From contig JBQHQH010000001.1 in assembly GCA_052067355.1 (NCBI GenBank), positions 186,001-250,000 of the forward strand: a DNA stretch of 64,000 nt, given 5' to 3'. Source of the DNA: CABMKH01 sp040797625 (lineage in GTDB: Bacteria; Bacillota; Clostridia; Tissierellales; Tissierellaceae). The notes beneath the pieces were generated by a model, which worked only from the letters and a program-made list of their open reading frames with translations, did no database searches and was not told where the DNA came from. This document shows, piece by piece, positions 16,256 through 24,704 of the stretch. The translations under genes were made by a program, and so were the position numbers. Positions within the stretch are counted from its first letter, which is position 1; each line of letters starts with the position of its first letter.

Positions 16256-17866
16256 CTACTTAATTCTAGTAAACAAGGACGCTATCTCTGCTCTTGATAT
16301 ATAGTGTTTTGGTCTAAATGTTCCATCTGGATATCCAGAAATCAATCCCAGATTTACAAGCTTTGTAAACTCTGATGGATATGATGATAAACCTACATCA
16401 CTAAGTGACTTGTTTACATCGGTATTATATGCTACGCCCAACTCTAAAGCCTTGTCTATTAAAAAAGCTACCTCTTCCCTATTTATATGTCTATCTAGGT
16501 TTAAGTAATTAAATCTAAATAGATCTGTAGATGGTATTCTATCTAATATGGACTTGGTCTCTATATATCCCCATGAACTAGAACTAGTTGGTACTGTTAC
16601 GTTTCCTACTATTGGCTTCCCTTTTGTTGGAGTTAGAGCTATTTGTCTGCTTAGTATTGTCATAAACTCCTTTACACTGATATTCCCTGTAGGTCTAAAT
16701 GTTCCATCTGGATATCCTGATAATAGGCCTTTAGATACTAATGAATTTATATCCTTACTTGCCCAGTACTCCTTATTTACATCAGTAAAGTTTTTATTTG
16801 TTGATTTTGTCTTTTCTTGTCTCATTATATAAAAATCTTGTTCAGAATCATCTTCAAAGTTTAAAACACTTAGTCTATATAGCTTGTTTAATTCCAAACT
16901 TATCTGATCATTCATTGTCACTGTTTCATCTGTATCTTCGTTGTATACCAGCATATATGAGGTATCTATTTTACTCTTACCTTTTTTATTGCCCGCTTCA
17001 TCCTCATATCTGAAATAATCAGCAACCTTTATCTTATCTTTATATACTATATATGGACTCACATTACTTGGAATTCTTCTATTTTCAGGCTTTCTCCAAT
17101 CTGGTTTTATAAGTATATAAGCTGTCTCTTTAAAGGTCTTATCCTTGCTATGTGTCATAGTAACCTTAAATATCCCATATTTATCAAGCTTAATATTTCC
17201 GTCCTTATCCGTAGATAATCCACTGACTTTAATTTTAATATCCTTTTTACTATAACTATAATAACTATCTGTTATAACATCATCATATAGACTGAAAGCA
17301 TCTACAACCTTACCATATTCTAGTTCAAATACATCTTCGAATCCTCTAAATCTATTGACCTCAGACTGTCTACTCTCAGCTAAGTTCTCCAAAACATACT
17401 CCGGAACATATTTTGTAAGTGGTACATTATCTTCCTTAATGTTAAATTTATATGTATTTTCATTATCTGCCCAATCTATGACTGTTATAGAAATAGTTGA
17501 TGGTATTTCAACTCTTATCTCATATACTTTTCCCGCCTTTTTCCTGCCATCATATTCATTTTTATAATCGTCTATATGAATATCGTAGGAACGCACTTCC
17601 TTATTTATTCTATATATTATAGGTCTCCTAGCTAGTTTCTCATTATCAGATATACTCAATTTTAGCCTTCCATTTTCTACATAGGCATAGTCGATTACAG
17701 GTTTTACTTTATCTTCTTCAGTATCTGCTGCTATTGCTATTCCATCAATACCAATCTGTCTTTCAACTGAATTGATATCTACATATGTATCAAAGGGCAA
17801 AACTCCCGATAATATAACTACTGCAAGCGACATAGTTACAATTCTTTTATTTTTCCTTTTTGCCAT
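16256..17866 (-). CDS. S-layer homology (SLH) domain surface protein
   Basis: A 536-residue secreted protein. The signal region is MAKRKNKRIVTMSLAVVILS. Residues 40-340 form Ig-like or beta-rich segments (KPVIDYAYVENGRLKLSIS near 53) that I cannot assign. Three SLH motifs close the protein: one with LSGYPDGTFRPTGNIS near 390, a degenerate middle one near 440-480, and one with ISGYPDGTFRPKHYIS near 510. SLH modules hold proteins non-covalently to secondary cell-wall polymers. GGAGA lies before the ATG. It is upstream of, and transcribed toward, the giant repeat protein, but a strong terminator divides them. Confidence 0.9.
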   Translation of the reverse strand: MAKRKNKRIVTMSLAVVILSGVLPFDTYVDINSVERQIGIDGIAIAADTEEDKVKPVIDYAYVENGRLKLSISDNEKLARRPIIYRINKEVRSYDIHIDDYKNEYDGRKKAGKVYEIRVEIPSTISITVIDWADNENTYKFNIKEDNVPLTKYVPEYVLENLAESRQSEVNRFRGFEDVFELEYGKVVDAFSLYDDVITDSYYSYSKKDIKIKVSGLSTDKDGNIKLDKYGIFKVTMTHSKDKTFKETAYILIKPDWRKPENRRIPSNVSPYIVYKDKIKVADYFRYEDEAGNKKGKSKIDTSYMLVYNEDTDETVTMNDQISLELNKLYRLSVLNFEDDSEQDFYIMRQEKTKSTNKNFTDVNKEYWASKDINSLVSKGLLSGYPDGTFRPTGNISVKEFMTILSRQIALTPTKGKPIVGNVTVPTSSSSWGYIETKSILDRIPSTDLFRFNYLNLDRHINREEVAFLIDKALELGVAYNTDVNKSLSDVGLSSYPSEFTKLVNLGLISGYPDGTFRPKHYISRAEIASLFTRIK

Positions 17867-18412
17867 CTTATTTCTCCTCTCATTATTTTTATTCCTCTAT
17901 ATAGGAAACACTAAAGCAAAGAAAAGATCTCTACTATAGTTTAATTGTATTTCTTTGGTAAATCAATAGTACATATCAAACAAATTTATCACTTATTTGA
18001 CTATCTTACTATAAGAAAACTGTGATTTGAAATTACCTATGCCAGAATGGGCACAAGCCACCAGATAAATAAATATTTAGCCCATATAATATTTATCGAC
18101 AAAAACACATTTAATTTTAATCAGATGTTTTTTGCATATCTATAAAATACAATAATTATTTTAAACTAAATTCTCCTACCATCTTAAAGTCAATAACATG
18201 CCTCTTAAAAGCCTATATTTCCTTTTTAAGCAATCATTTATATTCATTAGATAATTATATTGATGTATCAATTTAAACCTGCCTACACTGCAATAGATAA
18301 AACTTATATCAGCTGAAGTTTTATACTCCAGCTGATATTATATGGTGTATTAGCGAATAATGAATAATTATAAATTGTGAATTGGAATTAAAATTGTAAG
18401 CCACAAATATTA
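17867..18412. other. Gene-free stretch upstream of the SLH gene
   Basis: About 550 bases without a credible gene. It holds the dispersed hairpin at 18301-18343 and otherwise AT-rich DNA, with the SLH promoter presumably near 17900. Confidence 0.6.
18301..18343. repeat. Dispersed hairpin repeat, copy A
   Basis: An inverted repeat with arms TATCAGCTG / CAGCTGATA around an AT-rich loop with TATACT. Near-copies are at 28617-28661 and 52796-52838. All three lie between genes. Confidence 0.7.
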
Positions 18413-18457
18413 AAAAAGCTACATTTTTATTAGTCTATCACCAATAAAATGTAGCTT
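18413..18457 (-). terminator. Terminator after tRNA-Arg
   Basis: The stem AAGCTACATTTT/AAAATGTAGCTT, with an internal extension, lies 7 bases after the tRNA end. A T-run follows on the minus strand. Confidence 0.9.
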
Positions 18458-18463
18458 ATAACT

Positions 18464-18540
18464 TGGCGCACCATGAGGGACTCGAACCCCCGACCAACTG
18501 ATTCGAAGTCAGCGACTCTATCCAACTGAGCTAATGGTGC
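18464..18540 (-). tRNA. tRNA-Arg (anticodon TCG), CCA encoded
   Basis: The acceptor stem GCACCAT/ATGGTGC is complete, with D-arm GCTC/GAGT, anticodon loop CTTCGAA, T-loop GTTCGAG and discriminator G followed by an encoded CCA. Its first ten bases also encode the last two codons and the stop codon of the upstream phosphoesterase gene. Confidence 0.95.
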
Positions 18541-19334
18541 ATATATTGTATTGTTATATTTGATATCTGTATAGGATTAAATGCTCTAATGGGAAGTTTA
18601 CTATTTCCCAATCCACTATCTATATATAATATGGCATCTCCTATGTCTATTATACCTTTATCATATTTAGGAAATAATCCTTGGTTTGGAGCTATAATTG
18701 CTCCCAGAAATGGCAATCTCACTTGACCTCCATGAGTGTGCCCTGAAAGAATTATATTTTCTTTGCCAGATAAGTATTTCAACGCCTTATCTGGTGAATG
18801 AGATAATAATATATTTAGCTTATCTTCACCCATATTATCTGAGGCATCTATATATCTCTTTCTATCTACTAAAAAACTGATTCCCGATATATTTATATTA
18901 TCATTATCTATAATTAAGTCAACATTTTTATTATCTAAAATAACAATGCCTAATCTATCCATCTTGTATACTATGGAATCTATTAACGGATGATTGATCT
19001 CATGATTTCCATATACAAAGAATATATCTTTCCCCAATTTAGACAATCCATCTAGTAACTTAAAAACTCTATTCAAATCTCTAGTATTCCTATCAATGAT
19101 ATCTCCAGTTAATACTATAAAATTAGGATTGAAGGCCTTAATCTCGTAAAAAAGTTTTTCTAAGTCTACTAATCCATTGGAATGAAAGTCTGATATCTGA
19201 GTTATCCTTATATCTTCATGTATCTTATTAGAGCTTATATTTACTCTACTTATAGTCAACTTACTTATCTGTCTATAGTTATAGATACATATAGCTAAGG
19301 CCATTACGAGGAAATATAATACATTTCTATTCAT
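18531..19334 (-). CDS. Membrane-anchored metallophosphoesterase (YkuE-like)
   Basis: A 267-residue calcineurin-type phosphoesterase with one N-terminal membrane anchor (VLYFLVMALAICIY). The metal-site motifs are in order: QISDFHSNG (D-x-H), VLTGDIIDR, VYGNHE, ILLSHSPD and LSGHTHGGQ. YkuE-type enzymes act on membrane or wall-linked phosphoesters such as UDP-sugar lipids; the exact substrate here is not known. The start at 19334 is chosen because GGAGG lies five bases before it; an ATG 12 bases upstream overlaps that site. The stop TAG falls inside tRNA-Arg at its positions 8-10, and the two are presumably on one transcript. Confidence 0.88.
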   Translation of the reverse strand: MNRNVLYFLVMALAICIYNYRQISKLTISRVNISSNKIHEDIRITQISDFHSNGLVDLEKLFYEIKAFNPNFIVLTGDIIDRNTRDLNRVFKLLDGLSKLGKDIFFVYGNHEINHPLIDSIVYKMDRLGIVILDNKNVDLIIDNDNINISGISFLVDRKRYIDASDNMGEDKLNILLSHSPDKALKYLSGKENIILSGHTHGGQVRLPFLGAIIAPNQGLFPKYDKGIIDIGDAILYIDSGLGNSKLPIRAFNPIQISNITIQYMHH

Positions 19335-19432
19335 ATCGTCCTCCATTATAAAGAAAGCTTTCTTTGAAACTCATTATGGAAAGTTCATATCAATTCATAT
19401 TTTATAAGTTTGACTTTCCCATTTATTATAGT

Positions 19433-19465
19433 AAATAAGGATTGGCATCTGCCAATCCTTATTTA
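19433..19465 (-). terminator. Terminator after the tRNA cluster
   Basis: A perfect stem AAATAAGGATTGGCA/TGCCAATCCTTATTT directly follows tRNA-Leu on the minus strand. Confidence 0.85.
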
Positions 19466-19467
19466 AG

Positions 19468-19548
19468 TGCGGGAAAGAGGACTTGAACCCCCACGTCAAT
19501 GACACTAGATCCTAAGTCTAGCGCGTCTGCCAATTCCGCCACTCCCGC
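19468..19548 (-). tRNA. tRNA-Leu (anticodon TAG)
   Basis: Class II tRNA with a long variable arm. The acceptor stem is GCGGGAG/TTCCCGC, the anticodon loop CTTAGGA and the T-loop GTTCAAG. The 3' CCA is not encoded. Confidence 0.95.
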
Positions 19549-19561
19549 ATATAATAATTAG

Positions 19562-19637
19562 TGGTGACCTATCGGCGATTCGAACGCCGGACACCCTGAT
19601 TAAAAGTCAGGTGCTCTGCCTGCTGAGCTAATAGGTC
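19562..19637 (-). tRNA. tRNA-Lys (anticodon TTT), CCA encoded
   Basis: The acceptor stem is GACCTAT/ATAGGTC, the anticodon loop CTTTTAA, the T-loop GTTCGAA and the discriminator A plus CCA. Confidence 0.95.
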
Positions 19638-19641
19638 ACAA

Positions 19642-19719
19642 TGGGGTGGATGATGGGATTCGAACCCACGACCTCCAGAGCCACAATCTGGCGCCCTAAC
19701 CAACTAGGCCACATCCACC
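19642..19719 (-). tRNA. tRNA-His (anticodon GTG), CCA encoded
   Basis: The anticodon loop is TTGTGGC. The extra G at position -1, pairing with the C discriminator, is encoded, as expected for tRNA-His. The acceptor stem is GTGGATG/CATCCAC. Confidence 0.95.
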
Positions 19720-19742
19720 ATAAGCATTTTATTGACTCAGTC

Positions 19743-19816
19743 TGGAGCGGGTGAAGGGAATCGAACCCTCGCGGCTGGCTTGGGAAGCCAGTGCTCTACC
19801 ACTGAGCTACACCCGC
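19743..19816 (-). tRNA. tRNA-Gly (anticodon CCC), CCA encoded
   Basis: The acceptor stem is GCGGGTG/CACCCGC and the anticodon stem CTGGC/GCCAG holds loop TTCCCAA. It is first in the cluster, which runs Gly-His-Lys-Leu. The CCC anticodon reads GGG only. Confidence 0.95.
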
Positions 19817-19947
19817 ATATCAAATCGGGTTTTTCAACGCTAACAATATAAGAGTATAACAGGTTATCCTATGCTTGTCAATAGAATTTACACTTATTTT
19901 TTTGTTTTTTTGAGATTTTATTTTATATCTACCAAATTTTAACTTAC

Positions 19948-20166
19948 TTAATCATCTCTATCTCCAAATAGTAATCTAAACTTGTCCTCAATCCTCTTCC
20001 TTCTTTCTTCAGTCTCCTCTTTACTAATAGAAACTATTATTACATCTCCCTCTTTGGCATCCCTAGGCAATATCTGCCTAGGGATATCTATTATTTCTTT
20101 ATCATCAAGTTCTACCACTGCAATAGCATCTTCAAATCTATCAATTATAAATTTCACTTGATCCAC
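19948..20166 (-). CDS. DUF3006 family small protein
   Basis: A 72-residue acidic protein matching DUF3006. Its form is FIIDRFEDAIAVVEL, then IDIPRQILPRDAKEGDVI, then a charged helix. This family is often found directly after a ComEC-like secreted hydrolase gene, and that is the arrangement here: it begins three bases after the stop of the gene at 20169. The function of the family is unknown; the pairing suggests a shared role. It has no signal peptide or membrane segment. Confidence 0.85.
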   Translation of the reverse strand: MDQVKFIIDRFEDAIAVVELDDKEIIDIPRQILPRDAKEGDVIIVSISKEETEERRKRIEDKFRLLFGDRDD

Positions 20167-20168
20167 TC

Positions 20169-21095
20169 CTAATTTTCATCTAGAAAATCTATAAGTTTTT
20201 CTATAATCTGTATAAATGTATCTGCCACTCCACTGACTACCGAACCATCACCAAATTCAATAGTATTTCCATCACTACTTGCCACTATAGTACCATCTAA
20301 ATCAGTTCTATATATTTTAATCTCTGCATTTTCTACTCTCTCTAAGACTTCCCTATGAGGATGACCATAAGTATTATCCTTTCCAACTGTTATAACAGCT
20401 ACTCGAGGATCAACTAGTTCTAAGAATCTCTTAGTTGTAGATGTAGTACTTCCATGGTGTCCAAGTTTTAGTACATCACTCTTCAGACTACTTCCATATA
20501 CTTCTATCATCTCATCTTCTGAGATTTTCTCTGCATCTCCTGTAAACATAAAAGATGTGTTTCCATATTTAAGCCTTACAACTACGGAATAGTCATTTAG
20601 ATCCTTATATTTTTCCTTATTTGGAGCCAAAATAGTCATCTCAGCATCTCCCAAATCATATCTATCTCCTGATTTAGCCTGAGTTATGCCAAGTCCCTTA
20701 TTCATTATACTATCTAATACATCCTCAAAAGTCTTAGTATTATGAGTAATATTAGGCATAATCACCTTTTCTATATCAAATGTATCTATAACATCATCTA
20801 ATCCTCCTATGTGATCTTCATGAGGATGAGTACCTATAACATATTTTATCTTGTTTACATTCTGACTCTTTAAATATTCTACTACTGTATCAGCAGCTGA
20901 GTTTTTTCCACCATCAATTAGCATAAACTCTTCTCCACTCTTTACTAGTATGGAATCACCTTGACCTACATCTATAAAATGTACCTCTAAACTACTATTA
21001 TAATCTCTGTCTTCTGAAATCCCTTGAGATTTAAAGATGGCAAAAACCAACACTACTAACGATATAATACCTATAATCTTCTTTCCTTTTTTCAA
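20169..21095 (-). CDS. Exported ComEC-like metallo-beta-lactamase-fold hydrolase
   Basis: A 308-residue protein with an N-terminal membrane or signal segment (GIISLVVLVFAIF) followed by a metallo-beta-lactamase fold. The pattern is HFIDVGQGDSILV, MLIDGG, then the zinc motif GTHPHEDHIGG near residue 90, SFMFTGDAE and LKLGHHGS. It corresponds to the soluble C-terminal domain of ComEC, without the channel domain. Such stand-alone proteins may act on extracellular nucleic acids or other phosphodiesters; this is inferred from the domain. Its neighbour DUF3006 is a common companion. It lies 23 bases after the phosphodiesterase gene at 21119, in the same direction. Confidence 0.88.
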   Translation of the reverse strand: MKKGKKIIGIISLVVLVFAIFKSQGISEDRDYNSSLEVHFIDVGQGDSILVKSGEEFMLIDGGKNSAADTVVEYLKSQNVNKIKYVIGTHPHEDHIGGLDDVIDTFDIEKVIMPNITHNTKTFEDVLDSIMNKGLGITQAKSGDRYDLGDAEMTILAPNKEKYKDLNDYSVVVRLKYGNTSFMFTGDAEKISEDEMIEVYGSSLKSDVLKLGHHGSTTSTTKRFLELVDPRVAVITVGKDNTYGHPHREVLERVENAEIKIYRTDLDGTIVASSDGNTIEFGDGSVVSGVADTFIQIIEKLIDFLDEN

Positions 21096-21118
21096 GTTAC
21101 TCCCCCAATTCTCGATGT

Positions 21119-21595
21119 CTACTTAATTTTTATAATCTCTGTCTTTATCTCATCATCTATATCTATTATTCCAAAGGTCTTATCTGCAAATAACCCTCTT
21201 GGAAAAGAAGGACTACCTGGATTTAATATTATCATATTCTCTTCTTTAATATTTACTGGAATATGAGTATGTCCAAATAACACCATGTCCACATTTAGTT
21301 CCATACCTCTGTATGTGATATTATCTAATCCATATCTAACTCCATATCTATGTCCATGAGTTAAGAATATCTTTTTATCATTGAGAGAAATAATCTCCTC
21401 TTCTCTATATTCATTTCCAAGATCTCCATTACCTTTAACTATCATTGATGGAACTCCTATTATTTTAGCTATCTTCTTTCCATCATCTACATAGTCTCCT
21501 AAATGAATTATCATATCTGGTCTTCTATCATACATTATAGCATCTAAAAATTCGCTATTGTTTCCATGGGTATCACTTAAAACAATGATCCTCAT
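21119..21595 (-). CDS. YfcE/MJ0936-type metallophosphodiesterase
   Basis: A 158-residue cytoplasmic phosphodiesterase. The metal ligands are visible in order: VLSDTHGN (D, H), IHLGDYVDD, VKGNGD, FLTHGHRYG and LFGHTHIP. This corresponds to ysnB of Bacillus and to E. coli yfcE, which hydrolyse simple phosphodiesters in vitro; the natural substrate is not established. Its start overlaps the rdgB stop by four bases, so translation is coupled. It belongs to the gerM-rph-rdgB-yfcE block known from Bacillus. Confidence 0.9.
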   Translation of the reverse strand: MRIIVLSDTHGNNSEFLDAIMYDRRPDMIIHLGDYVDDGKKIAKIIGVPSMIVKGNGDLGNEYREEEIISLNDKKIFLTHGHRYGVRYGLDNITYRGMELNVDMVLFGHTHIPVNIKEENMIILNPGSPSFPRGLFADKTFGIIDIDDEIKTEIIKIK

Positions 21596-22209
21596 TTTAA
21601 ATCCCCTTCAATTAATCTTATTAGAAGCTTACGCATTTCTTCTAATGCCTTTGCCCTGTGACTTATCTTGTTTTTTACTTCACTATCTAATTCTCCAAAG
21701 GTCTTGTCATACCCATCTGGAACAAACAATGAATCATATCCAAATCCATTACTCCCCTTAGGTTCAAATATTATATGTCCCTTACATTCACCTTTTACAG
21801 TAAAGACTTCTTTATCCTCTGTTACTAAAGTTATTACAGTTAAAAAACTTCCCCTTCTATCTTCTAAAGGAACATCCTTTAATTCTCTAAGTAGCTTCTT
21901 ATTATTCTCTTCATCATTTCCATCGTCTCCTGAATATCTAGCAGAATATACTCCTGGAGCTCCATTTAAGGCTTCAACAAATATACCTGAATCATCTGCC
22001 ATTACCATATACTCTGTCTTTTCAGATAGCGCAATCGCCTTTTTTTTACTATTTTCCTCCAATGTAGTTCCATCTTCTATTACTTCCAAATTTTCCAGAC
22101 CTATATCCCTTTTAGATAATACCTCTATAGGTAGATCTTCTAATATTCTTCCTATCTCATCTATCTTATGAATATTATTACTGGAAAGTACCAATCTTCT
22201 ATGTTTCAT
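21592..22209 (-). CDS. rdgB: XTP/dITP diphosphatase (RdgB/HAM1)
   Basis: A 205-residue house-cleaning enzyme that hydrolyses non-canonical purine triphosphates (dITP, XTP) to monophosphates and prevents their incorporation. The family signatures are LVLSSNNIHKIDEI at the start, EDGTTLEENSKKKA near 46, MADDSGIFVEALNGAPGVYSAR near 70, EPKGSNGFGYDSLFVPDG near 150 and KNKISHRAKALEEM near 180. It is 7 bases downstream of rph and overlaps the next gene. All catalytic acids are retained. Confidence 0.96.
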   Translation of the reverse strand: MKHRRLVLSSNNIHKIDEIGRILEDLPIEVLSKRDIGLENLEVIEDGTTLEENSKKKAIALSEKTEYMVMADDSGIFVEALNGAPGVYSARYSGDDGNDEENNKKLLRELKDVPLEDRRGSFLTVITLVTEDKEVFTVKGECKGHIIFEPKGSNGFGYDSLFVPDGYDKTFGELDSEVKNKISHRAKALEEMRKLLIRLIEGDLK

Positions 22210-22216
22210 AAGTACA

Positions 22217-22966
22217 TCATTCTCCTTTTTCCTGTGTAATAAATTTAGCTATATCTCCTAATGCCATTGATTGCATCTCTATTAATTCTTTGATACCCTT
22301 TTCTCCTAGATCTAATAGAGAATTTAACTCTTCTCTAGAAAAAGTAGCCTCTTCCCCTGTTCCCTGTATCTCTATAAGTCTATTGTCTTCAGTCATGACT
22401 ATATTCATATCTACTAACGCCTTAGAATCCTCTTCATAGCATAGATCTAATATAGGACCATCTTCATCAATACCTACACTTATAGCTGCCACATAATTGG
22501 ATATAGGAATATGCTCTATTATTCCATCTCTATATGCACTATAAAAAGCATCTACCATGGCAATAAAGCTGCCAGTTATAGATGCAGTCCTAGTTCCACC
22601 ATCAGCTTGAATAACATCACAATCTATCCATAAAGTCCTCTCTCCCATCTTGCTCATATCTACTGCTGCTCTTAGGGATCGACCTATCAATCTCTGTATC
22701 TCTTGAGTTCTACCATCTATCCTACCTCTAGATGAGTCTCTGATCTTTCTATTTGGAGTTGAACCTGGTAACATGGAATATTCTGCAGTTATCCATCCAG
22801 TATTAGTTCCCTTTAAAAAAGATGGTACTCTTTCATCTAACATTGCTGTGCATATTACCTTTGTATTTCCCATCTCTATAAGCACTGATCCTTGAGGATG
22901 CATTAAATAATTTCTTGTAATCCTTACTTCTCTCATTTCATCAAATTGTCTCTTATCTATTCTCAT
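22217..22966 (-). CDS. rph: Ribonuclease PH
   Basis: A 249-residue phosphorolytic 3'-5' exoribonuclease that trims tRNA precursors. The landmarks are MRIDKRQFDEMREVRITR, GWITAEYSMLPGST, RDSSRGRIDGRTQEIQRLIGRSLR (Arg-rich ring), DCDVIQADGGTRTASITG (active-site loop) and IQGTGEEATFSREEL. The length is normal (about 240-255). It sits in the conserved gerM-rph-rdgB-yfcE block, and its promoter probably lies in the 97-base gap after the gerM-like gene, where that gene's terminator also sits. Confidence 0.96.
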   Translation of the reverse strand: MRIDKRQFDEMREVRITRNYLMHPQGSVLIEMGNTKVICTAMLDERVPSFLKGTNTGWITAEYSMLPGSTPNRKIRDSSRGRIDGRTQEIQRLIGRSLRAAVDMSKMGERTLWIDCDVIQADGGTRTASITGSFIAMVDAFYSAYRDGIIEHIPISNYVAAISVGIDEDGPILDLCYEEDSKALVDMNIVMTEDNRLIEIQGTGEEATFSREELNSLLDLGEKGIKELIEMQSMALGDIAKFITQEKGE

Positions 22967-23039
22967 AATCTATCTCTCCAATCTTTATGCTATATCTATT
23001 TTACCAAAGATTAAGTTTTTTATCTATTAATGAATAAAA

Positions 23040-23062
23040 AAAAGCCCGAGTTCTCTCGGGAT
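23040..23062 (-). terminator. Terminator of the GerM-like gene
   Basis: The stem CCCGAG/CTCGGG with TTCT loop directly follows the stop. A long T-run follows on the minus strand (plus-strand A-run at 23033-23043). Confidence 0.95.
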
Positions 23063-24052
23063 TTAATACTCATTGGCAAATACTGGTATAGATGTATTTA
23101 CGATTTGCCCATCTAATAGCAATTCCACTGTGTCTATTTCTTCAAATTGACTTAATGTCAGTCCTATATTTTTCATTACATCATCTAAAACTTCATCTTC
23201 TGATATGCTAATTCCCTCTTTTAAATTAATATCTATAAATGCAGTCCCTTCTTTAATTTCAACTCCTTGGAAATTCACTCCATCAGGTATATCTGTCTTT
23301 AACCCTAAATCTTTAGGCGGACCTTCAAATAATAGATCTAAAGCTGTATATACATTTGATACTGGAGCTAATGTAGGAATAGTAACTGGAATGAAATACT
23401 CCTGTTCTGTATCTGCTTCTCCTTTATAATACACTACTACCTTAGATCTTCCATCTTCTAGTTTTCCTATTAGGTTTATATTCTCTCTGCCTATAGGTTT
23501 ATCTATTGGAAAACCATGTTTTAAAACTGGAATTACCTTTCCACCTACCATGATTTGAACCTCTTTTATATTTGGGAACTCCGTAAGAGTATATACTATA
23601 CCCTTGATTAAATTTTCTTCATCTTTGTTAGACTCTATGTTTTGAATTTCTTCAGAAAAATCCACTTTGCAAAGTCCAGTATCCTCATTTATAGATATGC
23701 CGTTTAAACTGGTCCCTTGGGGAATGATTGGAGATAAACCTACATCACTTAAAGACTTTCTCAACTCATCACTATCTACCATATTCAACAATGTGGTCTT
23801 AGCTATTCCCTCTTCCCAAGGGATACGTTTCATTACAGGGACTAAGTAGTCCTTACTATCTTTGAAATAGAATACAGTTTTTCTCAATCCATCTGACTCA
23901 ACGACTTCAAGATCAAAATCATCAGATCTCACTATCTCTATTTCATCATCTATAGATGACACATTATCCCTTACCATATTTGTCCCTAGTTTTACAATTG
24001 ATATTCCCAAAATGGCGATTAATCCAAATATTAATATCCTCCTATTAATCAT
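23063..24052 (-). CDS. GerM-like exported protein with two GerMN domains
   Basis: A 329-residue protein with an N-terminal membrane anchor (ILIFGLIAILGISIVKLG), then two GerMN (sporulation/spore germination) modules at about residues 55-180 and 200-325. Both carry the VDFSEEI / DINLKEG beta element and a hydrophobic core of the form VYTLTEF and IGLTLSQF. GerM of Bacillus is a sporulation lipoprotein needed for the engulfment complex. The same gene order (gerM, rph, ysnA, ysnB) occurs in Bacillus subtilis, which supports the call. Here there is no lipobox Cys, so membrane anchoring is through the helix. Confidence 0.88.
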   Translation of the reverse strand: MINRRILIFGLIAILGISIVKLGTNMVRDNVSSIDDEIEIVRSDDFDLEVVESDGLRKTVFYFKDSKDYLVPVMKRIPWEEGIAKTTLLNMVDSDELRKSLSDVGLSPIIPQGTSLNGISINEDTGLCKVDFSEEIQNIESNKDEENLIKGIVYTLTEFPNIKEVQIMVGGKVIPVLKHGFPIDKPIGRENINLIGKLEDGRSKVVVYYKGEADTEQEYFIPVTIPTLAPVSNVYTALDLLFEGPPKDLGLKTDIPDGVNFQGVEIKEGTAFIDINLKEGISISEDEVLDDVMKNIGLTLSQFEEIDTVELLLDGQIVNTSIPVFANEY

Positions 24053-24123
24053 AAATACTCCCTCCTCTATATTAATACTAATATATTATATTGAGGAGTT
24101 AATTATACTATGATTAATATATC

Positions 24124-24642
24124 TTATTTCTTTTTTACAGAGTAAAAAAATCCACCACTTACTGGGTTTATATTATTTACAGTTATAAATGCCTTCTCAT
24201 CATATCCATATACTAATTTTCTCAATTTCTCTAAGTCTTTCCTATTAAGTGCCACATTTAATATCTCCCTAGGCCCCTCTATGCCATGACCTTCCATTAC
24301 CGTTACTCCAAACTTATTCTCTCTTAAAACCTCTATCAATTCCTTATTATCAGCTGTCTTTAAGATTATCTGTGCTCCTAAATTTCCAAGAGCAATTTTA
24401 TTCTCTACAGTTATACCTATATAGGTACCACAGGCAAACCCAAGACCGTATGCCAATAGATTAAGAGGATTATCCAAACTTCCTACAACTTTTCCCAATG
24501 CTGTGACATAGATAATCACCTCAAAGAACCCTATGATTGCAGCCTGAACCTTTCTACTTTGAACTACCATCAAAGTCCTCATAGTAGATAAAGTAACATC
24601 TGTAACCCTAGCAAAAAAGATGAACAAATAACCTGATATCAT
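24124..24642 (-). CDS. UPF0316 (DUF2179/DUF5698) membrane protein
   Basis: A 172-residue protein with three membrane segments (residues 2-20, 35-55 and 60-80) and a soluble C-terminal DUF2179-type domain. The segments ARVTDVTLSTMRTLMVVQSR and YGLGFACGTYIGITVE are characteristic of the UPF0316 family. DUF2179 domains bind nucleotides in related proteins; the family's role is unsettled. It stands alone between gerM-like and amidase genes, with GGAGG before the ATG. The call of family is firm, the function is not. Confidence 0.88.
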   Translation of the reverse strand: MISGYLFIFFARVTDVTLSTMRTLMVVQSRKVQAAIIGFFEVIIYVTALGKVVGSLDNPLNLLAYGLGFACGTYIGITVENKIALGNLGAQIILKTADNKELIEVLRENKFGVTVMEGHGIEGPREILNVALNRKDLEKLRKLVYGYDEKAFITVNNINPVSGGFFYSVKKK

Positions 24643-24675
24643 TTTATTCCTCCTCTTTTTTATAAATATATATAA

Positions 24676-24702
24676 ACATATAGGGAGGTCTCCCTCCCTA
24701 TA
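24676..24702 (-). terminator. Terminator of the amidase gene
   Basis: A stem ATATAGGGAGG/CTCCCTATAT immediately follows the amidase stop, with a moderately T-rich tail. Confidence 0.75.
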
Positions 24703-24704
24703 TA

